Assembly: GCA_039809305.1 (NCBI GenBank)
Contig: JBDHUT010000011.1
Location: forward strand, 1-15,811
Reading direction: 5' to 3'
DNA: 15,811 nucleotides
DNA from: JALHNF01 sp039809305
Lineage (GTDB): Bacteria > Patescibacteriota > Minisyncoccia > Phycocordibacterales > UBA5272
Below the pieces are notes generated by a model, which saw nothing but the letters and a program-made list of their open reading frames with translations, was not told where the DNA came from and made no database searches. The position numbers were made by a program, and so were the translations under genes. Every line of letters starts with the position of its first letter. Position 1 is the stretch's first letter. Below are positions 6,103 to 11,550 of this stretch, one piece after another.

Positions 6103-6143
6103 TTGACAAATAATCATATTACTGCTACTATATACAGTAGTAA
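6103..6143 (+). promoter_or_regulatory. Consensus promoter with dyad operator
   Basis: TTGACA (6103-6108), 17-base spacer, TACTAT (6126-6131). An imperfect palindrome, ATTACT...TACTATATACAGTA...GTAAT (about 6117-6143), covers the -10 and the predicted start near 6138, so a dimeric repressor site is plausible. It drives the structured small-gene unit that follows. Confidence 0.65.
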
Positions 6144-6192
6144 TACGGTAGATAAGATTTTATATTTGATCGCTAAAATATCTTTTTAGGTT

Positions 6193-6240
6193 GTTGAAGG
6201 ATGTATGTTCGTAAATGTATGCGGGTATACACCCTTCAAC
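6193..6240 (+). promoter_or_regulatory. Leader hairpin of small basic-protein gene
   Basis: GTTGAAGG-A-TGTAT pairs with ATACA-C-CCTTCAAC around a 20-nt loop: 13 pairs with one A/C mismatch, the same architecture as the hairpin at 280-336. It precedes a second, SD-presenting hairpin. Confidence 0.55.
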
Positions 6241-6258
6241 AGCACTGGGAGGTGCTGT
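6239..6258 (+). promoter_or_regulatory. Shine-Dalgarno in a hairpin loop
   Basis: ACAGCAC (6239-6245) pairs with GTGCTGT (6252-6258); the loop TGGGAG exposes the SD GGGAGG and the stem ends directly at the ATG at 6259. Because the first stem uses bases to 6240, the two hairpins slightly compete, which may control initiation. Confidence 0.5.
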
Positions 6259-6441
6259 ATGTTGCAGGCGGTACGGCGTCACTATGTGGGGCAGGACGGA
6301 ATCATTCGTCTGGCTCCGCACGACAAAAACACAGCGGCGATGCAGGCGCTGTCGTCCCCTCACCCTCAGCACCGTAAGGTGCTGGACACGCGGGCATATC
6401 GCCCGCACCACAACCGTCGCCACAGCAAGCGGCGCGGTTGA
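6259..6441 (+). CDS. Small basic, His/Arg-rich protein (60 residues), unknown
   Basis: This frame encodes MLQAVRRHYVGQDGIIRLAP followed by a region ending in a very basic tail (PHHNRRHSKRRG), suggesting nucleic-acid binding. By hand count, G+C at codon positions 1, 2 and 3 is roughly 72, 47 and 73 percent; the low second position and high third position fit real GC-rich coding DNA. The start is set by the SD held in the preceding hairpin. A longer overlapping frame starting at 6215 runs through the terminator hairpins and is rejected. Since the region also folds into good hairpins (CAGCACC-GTAA-GGTGCTG and GCGGGC-ATATC-GCCCGC, both within the frame), a structured noncoding RNA, or an RNA that is both, remains possible. 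It has its own promoter and terminator. Confidence 0.55.
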   Translation: MLQAVRRHYVGQDGIIRLAPHDKNTAAMQALSSPHPQHRKVLDTRAYRPHHNRRHSKRRG

Positions 6442-6444
6442 TAC

Positions 6445-6480
6445 GGATAGGGCTCGTGACAGAGTGTCCGAGCCCTATCC
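6445..6480 (+). other. Very strong 16-bp hairpin after the small gene
   Basis: GGATAGGGCTCG-(T)-GACA, loop GAG, TGTC-CGAGCCCTATCC: twelve plus four pairs with a one-base bulge, starting three bases after the stop codon. No T run follows directly, so it is more likely a 3' stability or protein-binding element than the terminator itself. Confidence 0.7.
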
Positions 6481-6482
6481 AC

Positions 6483-6510
6483 AAAGCAGTCAAACAAGGC
6501 TGCTTTTTAT
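6483..6510 (+). terminator. Intrinsic terminator
   Basis: AAAGCAG (6483-6489) pairs with CTGCTTT (6500-6506), followed by further T residues. It closes the small basic-protein unit. Confidence 0.7.
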
Positions 6511-6525
6511 TGTATATGATTATTA

Positions 6526-6599
6526 TTGTTAATAAGATGTTTTTGTGATATGTTTTAATATAGATACAGATACGACTGGGCCACGCGCTCGGTCGTTTT
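6526..6599 (+). promoter_or_regulatory. nusA promoter and leader with terminator-like hairpin
   Basis: TTGTTA (6526-6531), 17-base spacer, TATGTT (6549-6554) give a predicted start near 6561. The leader then folds CGACTGGGC/GCTCGGTCG (6573-6595, 9 pairs including G-U) followed by TTTTG, an intrinsic-terminator shape 40 bases before the nusA ATG. NusA stimulates such terminators, and leader termination is a known route of nusA autoregulation in Bacillus, so an attenuator is likely. Confidence 0.5.
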
Positions 6600-6635
6600 G
6601 TTTCAAATACCATTACAACTTCATAACAATTGAAT

Positions 6636-7913
6636 ATGTTAGATATTAAACAAATGAAGGCTGCGCTTGAAATTCTAGAAACAGAAAAGCGTATTCCTAA
6701 AGAAAAAATTATTGACGCGATCGAACAATCACTTGCTGCGGCATACAAGAAAGACTATGGCGAAAAAGGTCAAATCGTGCGTTGTCATTTAGATATGGAC
6801 ACCGGGGCCATGAGTTTTGAGCAGGTGAAAATTGTTGCCGACGAAAGCACGGTACGCATGCCAAAGTTTGATGCTGATGGAAATGAAATTAAAGAAGAAA
6901 TCGAACTTGATGCTGATGGAAAGCCGGTAGATGCCCGTACTCGGTATAACGAAGAACATCACATTCTTCTTTCTGAAGCACGCCTTATTAAAAAAGATGC
7001 GCTTGTTGGGGATGAGGTTGTCTTTCCTCTTGAGCTTCGTGATGACTTTGGACGTATCGCTGCGCAGACTGCAAAGCAAGTTGTGATGCAGCGTTTACGT
7101 GAGGCAGAGCGAGAAAGTGTCGTGCAGGAATTTGGCGGCAAGGAAGGCTCTATTGTCTCAGGAACTATCCAGCGAATTGAACGAGGTATTGTGTATGTTG
7201 ATCTTGGACGAGCAACCGCAGTCCTTCCTATGGATGAACAAATAAAAAATGAGCGCTACTTCCCCGGTATGCGATTGCGTGCATATTTGTACTCTCTTGA
7301 CGAGGGATCACGAAGTGGATTCTCGATGCGTCTTTCGCGAACTCATCCAAAGTTTTTAGTTGAACTTTTTAAACAAGAGTCGCCCGAGGTTGCTAATGGT
7401 ATTGTTGAAATAAAATCTATTGCCCGTGAACCAGGTAGCCGTTCAAAAGTTGCGGTGTATACAGAGGATGACTCTATCGATCCTATTGGATCTTGTGTTG
7501 GTCAACGTGGAAGTCGTGTGAATACAATTTCTTCTGAACTAAATGGAGAAAAAATTGATCTTATTGAGTGGTCATCTAACCCAGAACAGTTTGTAGCTGA
7601 TGCTCTTTCCCCTGCAGAGATCGAATCTATTGAACTTAATGAAGAGGAAAAGAAGGCAACTGTTTATGTTACTGAGAGCGAACAGTCTCTTGCTATTGGA
7701 AAAGGTGGACAGAATGTTCGTCTTGCTGCAAAGCTTACGGGTTGGAAAATCGATATTGTGTCTATTGACGCACCAGCTCCAGTACTAGTAGAAACTGAAG
7801 AGGCTGAGGATGTTGTTGCTGATGAAAAAGAGGCAATCGCAGATATTGTAGAAGTTCCTGTTGAAGCTCTTGATCAAGAAATAATGAGTGAGACACTAGA
7901 AGATAATAAATAA
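6636..7913 (+). CDS. nusA: Transcription termination/antitermination factor NusA
   Basis: A 425-residue protein. The N-terminal RNA-polymerase-binding domain (about 1-145) carries an acidic CPR-type insertion near 75-100 (FDADGNEIKEEIELDADGK), encoded by two near-repeats of GATGCTGATGGAAA. The S1 domain follows at about 150-225 (EGSIVSGTIQRIERGIVYVD), then KH1 with GQRGSR and KH2 with GKGGQN. The C-terminal acidic repeats of proteobacterial NusA are absent; a short acidic tail ends the protein. NusA binds the polymerase flap and nascent RNA, slowing elongation and promoting hairpin-dependent termination. ATG at 6636 is preferred over the in-frame TTG two codons earlier; no SD is visible. The ppa gene follows after ten bases. 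Confidence 0.95.
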   Translation: MLDIKQMKAALEILETEKRIPKEKIIDAIEQSLAAAYKKDYGEKGQIVRCHLDMDTGAMSFEQVKIVADESTVRMPKFDADGNEIKEEIELDADGKPVDARTRYNEEHHILLSEARLIKKDALVGDEVVFPLELRDDFGRIAAQTAKQVVMQRLREAERESVVQEFGGKEGSIVSGTIQRIERGIVYVDLGRATAVLPMDEQIKNERYFPGMRLRAYLYSLDEGSRSGFSMRLSRTHPKFLVELFKQESPEVANGIVEIKSIAREPGSRSKVAVYTEDDSIDPIGSCVGQRGSRVNTISSELNGEKIDLIEWSSNPEQFVADALSPAEIESIELNEEEKKATVYVTESEQSLAIGKGGQNVRLAAKLTGWKIDIVSIDAPAPVLVETEEAEDVVADEKEAIADIVEVPVEALDQEIMSETLEDNK

Positions 7914-7923
7914 ATTAAAATGT

Positions 7924-8448
7924 ATGAATTTACTTCACGGTATTAATGTTGGCGATAAAGCGCCAGAAGTTATCCATGTTATTGTTGAAATCAACAAAGG
8001 TTCAAAAAATAAGTACGAGATTGATAAAGAGACAGGAATGATAAAACTTGATCGTGTCATGCATACTGCGCAAGACTACCCTTTTGATTACGGATTTGTT
8101 CCACAGACACATTGGCATGACAACGATCCTCTTGATGTTGTACTTCTTACCACCTATCCTCTCTTCCCTGGAATTCTTGTTGAAGCTCGACCGGTGGCAG
8201 TGATTCACATGGTAGATGACGGTGATCGGGACGAAAAAATAATTGCCGTACCAAAAGGTGATCCGCGGTTTGCTGATGTAAAAGATTTGAAAGATATTAA
8301 TACACACACCCTTAAAGAAATTGAACACTTTTTCCTGACATATAAAAAACTTCAAAATAAAAGCGTTGAAATTAATGGCATAGAAGGTGCTGATGTTGCT
8401 AAAGCGTGTGTTGTGGAATCCCAGGCACTTTACAAAGCAAAAATGTAG
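7924..8448 (+). CDS. ppa: Family I inorganic pyrophosphatase
   Basis: A 174-residue soluble enzyme hydrolysing pyrophosphate to two phosphates with Mg2+, pulling biosynthetic reactions forward. The family signature DNDPLD is seen at 66-71; Asp66, Asp71 and Asp103 (in DGDRDEK) are the expected metal ligands. Lys30, Glu32 and Arg44 match the conserved active-site residues, and YPFDYGFVP at 52-60 is typical. Length is that of the hexameric bacterial form. It lies ten bases after nusA with no SD and probably shares its transcript. Nothing is missing. Confidence 0.96.
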   Translation: MNLLHGINVGDKAPEVIHVIVEINKGSKNKYEIDKETGMIKLDRVMHTAQDYPFDYGFVPQTHWHDNDPLDVVLLTTYPLFPGILVEARPVAVIHMVDDGDRDEKIIAVPKGDPRFADVKDLKDINTHTLKEIEHFFLTYKKLQNKSVEINGIEGADVAKACVVESQALYKAKM

Positions 8449-8452
8449 TACA

Positions 8453-8458
8453 CTATAC
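8453..8458 (+). promoter_or_regulatory. -10 box TATACT inside a dyad, before small membrane gene
   Basis: TATACT overlaps the inverted repeat GTACA-CTATAC-TGTAC and lies 19 bases before the ATG at 8478. It starts right after the ppa stop, so the small membrane gene may have its own regulated promoter. Confidence 0.35.
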
Positions 8459-8477
8459 TGTACATAGTAAATTACGT

Positions 8478-8621
8478 ATGAATGAAAATAAAGTAGCGTA
8501 CGGTCAACAGAAAAAGTCACGATTAGTTGTTGTGCTCTGGGTTCTTGCTATTCTGGCAATTATCCTTGTTTCTGCTCTCTATATTTGGGGCAAAACAATT
8601 CACGACAGTCTTCCTGCTTAG
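8478..8621 (+). CDS. One-helix membrane peptide (47 residues), unknown
   Basis: The product has a polar, basic N-terminus (MNENKVAYGQQKKSR), one hydrophobic helix (LVVVLWVLAILAIILVSALYIWG, residues 16-38), and a short outer tail (KTIHDSLPA). The positive-inside rule places the N-terminus in the cytoplasm. It is too short for an enzyme; such peptides often assist membrane complexes. The longer frame beginning at 8406 would overlap ppa and is not favoured. A strong bidirectional terminator follows 15 bases after the stop. Confidence 0.65.
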   Translation: MNENKVAYGQQKKSRLVVVLWVLAILAIILVSALYIWGKTIHDSLPA

Positions 8622-8636
8622 ACTTAAGCTTCCTAT

Positions 8637-8673
8637 ACACAAAAAGCCCTTCCCTTAGGAGGGCTTTTTGTGT
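8637..8673. terminator. Strong bidirectional intrinsic terminator
   Basis: ACACAAAAAGCCCT (8637-8650) pairs perfectly with AGGGCTTTTTGTGT (8660-8673). T and A runs on the two sides allow function on both strands. It ends the nusA-ppa-membrane peptide unit; the -10 of tig overlaps its right arm. Confidence 0.9.
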
Positions 8674-8678
8674 ACACT
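8673..8678 (+). promoter_or_regulatory. -10 box of tig, giving a near-leaderless mRNA
   Basis: TACACT ends eight bases before the tig ATG; a TTCCCT 17 bases upstream is a poor -35. It sits on the edge of the terminator stem, a compact arrangement. Confidence 0.35.
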
Positions 8679-8686
8679 TTGCCGAT

Positions 8687-9721
8687 ATGAAAGTTGATAT
8701 AAAACATCTTGAAAAATCAGAAGTAGAGATTTCTGTTGAGGTTGGTGCTGACGTGCTTATGGCAAAGTGGGGTGCGGCTGTACAAGAAATTCAAAAATTA
8801 GCGGAAGTTGATGGTTTTAGAAAAGGCCATGTTCCTGAGAATATTGTGATCTCAAAGTTTGGTGACATGGCCGTACTTGAAGAGGCGGCGCAAATGGTCA
8901 TTCAGGATGTGTATCCGAAAATTTTAAAAGATCATAATCTTGATGCGATCGGATATCCGCAAGTAAAAATTACAAAACTCGCTAAAGATAATCCACTTGC
9001 TTTTACTCTCACAACAGCGATTTTACCAGAGATAACGCTTCCTGATTACAAAAAAATCGCTGAAAAGATGCGAACAGAAAAGAAAGAAATAACTGTTACA
9101 GAGGAAGAAGTAATTGAAACCCTTAAGGAGGTACGTCAGTCCCATGCTCACGATGCACACCATGCCGCAAATCCAGATGACCATAGTCATGATCATGGCG
9201 AGCTTCCTCTTCCGGAACTTGATGATGCTTTTGCGCAATCACTTGGAGATTTTAAAACAATTGATGAATTGAAGGCGCGTGTTAGAGAAAATTTGCAGAA
9301 AGAAAAAGAGAATCGACAAATTGATAAAAGTCGTTTGGAAATGTTTAATGCAATATCTGATGCAACAAAAGTTGAGATTCCAAATGTCTTAACCGAAAGC
9401 GAATTAGATAGAATGGTGGCGCAGCTCAAACATGATGTCTCTCAATTTGGCGGTAAGTATGAAGATTATCTGGCTCACATTAAGAAAACAGAAGAAATGC
9501 TTAGAAGTGAATGGAAAGGTGAAGCTGAGCGACGAGCAAAAGTACAGATGATTATGAATGAAATTGCTTCAAAAGAAAAACTTGCACCAAGTGAAGAGGA
9601 AATTATGGCGCAAGTTGCTCAAGCTAGAAGTCAATATAAAGACGTTGATGAGGAACGTCTCATTGCTTATTTCTCTCAAGTGCTTCAAAACCAAAACGTT
9701 CTTACGTTTCTGGAAAAATAG
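8687..9721 (+). CDS. tig: Trigger factor lacking the PPIase domain, with His-rich linker
   Basis: A 344-residue chaperone that binds the ribosome at the tunnel exit and shields nascent chains. The N-terminal ribosome-binding domain (1-115) contains the signature GFRKGHVP at 43-50. The SurA-like C-terminal arms are recognised by LPELDDAFAQSLG (176-187), TIDELKARVRENLQ and the helical remainder. The usual roughly 100-residue FKBP-type prolyl isomerase domain between them is missing. In its place is a short linker with seven histidines (152-170: SHAHDAHHAANPDDHSHDHG) that could bind metal. The start at 8687 is chosen because the family N-terminus begins here and the upstream extension would run through the terminator. 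A terminator follows the stop. Confidence 0.92.
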   Translation: MKVDIKHLEKSEVEISVEVGADVLMAKWGAAVQEIQKLAEVDGFRKGHVPENIVISKFGDMAVLEEAAQMVIQDVYPKILKDHNLDAIGYPQVKITKLAKDNPLAFTLTTAILPEITLPDYKKIAEKMRTEKKEITVTEEEVIETLKEVRQSHAHDAHHAANPDDHSHDHGELPLPELDDAFAQSLGDFKTIDELKARVRENLQKEKENRQIDKSRLEMFNAISDATKVEIPNVLTESELDRMVAQLKHDVSQFGGKYEDYLAHIKKTEEMLRSEWKGEAERRAKVQMIMNEIASKEKLAPSEEEIMAQVAQARSQYKDVDEERLIAYFSQVLQNQNVLTFLEK

Positions 9722-9737
9722 ACTCATATATAAAGAT

Positions 9738-9775
9738 AAAATAAAACCCCTGATTTACAGGGATTTTATTTTTTA
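9738..9775 (+). terminator. Intrinsic terminator of tig
   Basis: AAATAAAA-C-CCCTG pairs with CAGGG-A-TTTTATTT and is followed by more T residues. The stem is T-rich on the plus-strand 3' side, which fits termination of tig. Confidence 0.85.
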
Positions 9776-9780
9776 ACAAC

Positions 9781-9987
9781 AAAAAAGCCTGGGAACTCAA
9801 GAATCGAGATGATTTGAGTTCAACCAGGCCTTGTGGACTGTGAAGTCCAAAGTTTCGTAAACCGTCTCCCTGAGACAAGTTTAGGAAAAAAGAGTCTGTC
9901 TACTGAAGTAAACAGGGATAAAGACTCAAAATTAAGTTAAGTGCTTATCTCTGCTTACTTCCTGACAGACGAGAATTAGGTGAGTTG
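9781..9987 (-). ncRNA. Probable structured small RNA of about 200 nt
   Basis: No coding frame fits 9776-10163. On the minus strand the segment folds into an ordered series. First is a long 5' hairpin: GTCTGTC/GACAGAC, ten pairs AAGTAAGCAG/CTGTTTACTT and GATAA/TTATC. Then come GTCTC-AGG-GAGAC flanked by AAAC/GTTT, and TGGACT-TCAC-AGTCCA. Last is a terminator, GCCTGG..AACTCAA/TTGAGTT..CCAGGC, ending in TTTTTT (complement of 9781-9786). A weak promoter, TTTACA-N16-TAATAA (10021-9994, minus), would start transcription near 9987. These signals agree on strand and length. It does not match tmRNA, RNase P or SRP RNA motifs as I know them; a 6S-like or lineage-specific RNA is possible. Confidence 0.55.
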
Positions 9988-9993
9988 CGTGCG

Positions 9994-10021
9994 TTATTAT
10001 TTTTTTGAAAGAGCTTGTAAA
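9994..10021 (-). promoter_or_regulatory. Weak promoter for the 200-nt RNA
   Basis: Minus strand TTTACA (complement 10016-10021), 16-base spacer, TAATAA (complement 9994-9999). The -10 is imperfect; the support is mainly its position before the structured RNA. Confidence 0.35.
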
Positions 10022-10082
10022 GAACAAAGTAGGAAACTACGAAAGAACAAATATTTTTTCTCTATACTTACAAAAGAACAAA
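10019..10082. repeat. Three direct copies of AAAGAACAAA
   Basis: Exact 10-mers begin at 10019, 10042 and 10073, all in the same orientation; between the first two lies the small hairpin GTAG-GAAA-CTAC. The first copy overlaps the -35 of the putative small-RNA promoter, so they could be activator or repressor sites. The rest of the noncoding stretch 10083-10151 shows nothing more. Confidence 0.4.
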
Positions 10083-10151
10083 TTCGTTTCCTTACTGGGA
10101 TACATTATCGTTTATTACTGTCTTTTATGCAAGTGTCTTTTATTAATTACG

Positions 10152-10160
10152 TGTGGATAA
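10152..10160 (-). promoter_or_regulatory. Isolated consensus DnaA box
   Basis: TGTGGATAA is the complement of TTATCCACA, a perfect DnaA box, four bases beyond the rsmE stop. Single boxes away from the origin can titrate DnaA or regulate transcription; chance occurrence is possible. Confidence 0.4.
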
Positions 10161-10163
10161 CTT

Positions 10164-10868
10164 TTATTTATTGATAAATGTATATGTTGCGATTATTGCA
10201 GCTGTTTCTGCGCGGAGTACAGAATCACCTATGTTTATACTTTTTACGTTATTTTTTTTAAAAATTTCTTTATCGTGCTTGCTCCAGCCGCCTTCTGGTC
10301 CAATACATATTGCAACACTATTTTGCTCTTTACTGAATGTTTTAGTTCCTTCCATATCAAGAGTAAACGTTATCACTTTATCATTTTTAAGTCTCATGAT
10401 GGCTTTTTCTAAAGAATCAATGTTGTGTAAAATCGGCACTCTTCCCCATCCGCTTTGTTCGGTCGCTTCAATTACTATCTTTTGTAGTCTTTTTTGATCG
10501 ACTCCCCGCTTCTCACTTCTTTCAGAAATTACGGGAATAATATCTGTTGCGCCGATTTCTGTTGCTTTCTGTGCTACCCACTCAAACTTATCTTTTTTAA
10601 TGAGTGATTGTAAAATATAGACCCTTTTCTTTTGTATAAGGGGTTTTGTGTGTTTTTGCATAACGCAGACGAGCTCTTTTTTAGAAAAACCTTGTACCAT
10701 AATCTCAATTTCCCCTGTTTCGTTAAAAAAAAGAATACGATCACCTACTTGTGCTCGTAATACTAAACTTACTTGCCTTACCACCTCATTATTTTTACAG
10801 GTAAAGATGTCCCCAGGGTTCAGGGTTTTAAAATTCTCATTTTGTATGTAGAATCGGTGTAGTCGCAT
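10164..10868 (-). CDS. rsmE: 16S rRNA (uracil1498-N3)-methyltransferase RsmE
   Basis: A 234-residue SPOUT methyltransferase that methylates N3 of U1498 in 16S rRNA using S-adenosylmethionine. Visible motifs: an N-terminal PUA-like RNA-binding domain (1-75), KKDKFEWVAQKATEIGA at 91-107, EATEQSGW at 134-141, and the knotted cofactor site IGPEGGW (189-195) with LRAETAA (218-224). The length is normal. A -10-like TATACT lies 12 bases before the ATG on the minus strand, so the leader is about five bases. It is divergent from clpP with 91 bases between start codons. Confidence 0.94.
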   Translation of the reverse strand: MRLHRFYIQNENFKTLNPGDIFTCKNNEVVRQVSLVLRAQVGDRILFFNETGEIEIMVQGFSKKELVCVMQKHTKPLIQKKRVYILQSLIKKDKFEWVAQKATEIGATDIIPVISERSEKRGVDQKRLQKIVIEATEQSGWGRVPILHNIDSLEKAIMRLKNDKVITFTLDMEGTKTFSKEQNSVAICIGPEGGWSKHDKEIFKKNNVKSINIGDSVLRAETAAIIATYTFINK

Positions 10869-10959
10869 ATTCTTTCTGTAAGTATATCTAAAATTCCATT
10901 TTTTACCTTGTTCTGTGAGCTGTTTTCTTTCGCGACTTTATAAAATAGAAATCAAATTT

Positions 10960-11547
10960 ATGTCATATTTAGTTCCAACAGTACTTGAAAAAACCCAATA
11001 CGGTGAGCGTGCATACGATATTTACTCACGACTTTTAAAAGAACGTATTGTTTTTGTAAGTGGGCCTATTGACGATGCTATGGCGAGCCTCATCATTGCC
11101 CAACTTATTTTCCTTGAAAGTGAAGATTCAAAAAAGGATATTACAATGTATGTAAATAGTCCAGGCGGTTCTATTGCCGCAGGGATGGCTATTATCGATA
11201 CAATGCATTTTATAAAACCTGAAGTGTCTACCGTTTGTGTTGGTATAGCGGCTTCTATGGGTGCAATGATTTTGTCTCAGGGCGCAAAAGGTAAACGTTT
11301 CTCTCTTCCAAATTCAGAGGTGATGATTCATCAACCTCTCACAGGTATCGAAGGGCAGGCGTCTGACATTGAAATTACTGCAAAACACATTCTTCGTTCG
11401 AAAGAAACTTTGTATAAAATGCTTGTTAAAGCAACAGGTAAAACAATGGAGCAGATTACAAAAGATGCTGACCGTGACTACTGGATGACATCAGAAGAAG
11501 CTAAAAAATACGGTATTGTTGATGAAATTATCAAAGCTCGAAAGTAA
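10960..11547 (+). CDS. clpP: ATP-dependent Clp protease proteolytic subunit
   Basis: A 195-residue serine protease that forms the tetradecameric Clp barrel. The catalytic triad is Ser99 (GIAASMGA), His124 (MIHQP) and Asp173 (in DADRDYWM); the spacing equals that of E. coli ClpP. The N-terminus MSYLVPTVLEKTQYGERAYD is the standard mature-like start, so ATG 10960 is chosen over the in-frame upstream start at 10915, which would add 15 unrelated residues. A TATAAA box lies about 15 bases upstream; no SD is visible. The rny gene starts three bases after the stop, linking protein and RNA turnover in one operon. No Clp ATPase is in the window. Confidence 0.96.
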   Translation: MSYLVPTVLEKTQYGERAYDIYSRLLKERIVFVSGPIDDAMASLIIAQLIFLESEDSKKDITMYVNSPGGSIAAGMAIIDTMHFIKPEVSTVCVGIAASMGAMILSQGAKGKRFSLPNSEVMIHQPLTGIEGQASDIEITAKHILRSKETLYKMLVKATGKTMEQITKDADRDYWMTSEEAKKYGIVDEIIKARK

Positions 11548-11550
11548 TTT

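Noticed and set aside
6215..6532. 105-codon alternative frame over the small basic-protein gene
   Set aside because: It extends through the 16-bp hairpin and intrinsic terminator, lacks an SD and is Arg/Thr/Cys-rich.
10915..10959. Upstream extension of clpP by 15 codons
   Set aside because: The extension overlaps the likely -10 box and the family N-terminus begins at the ATG at 10960.
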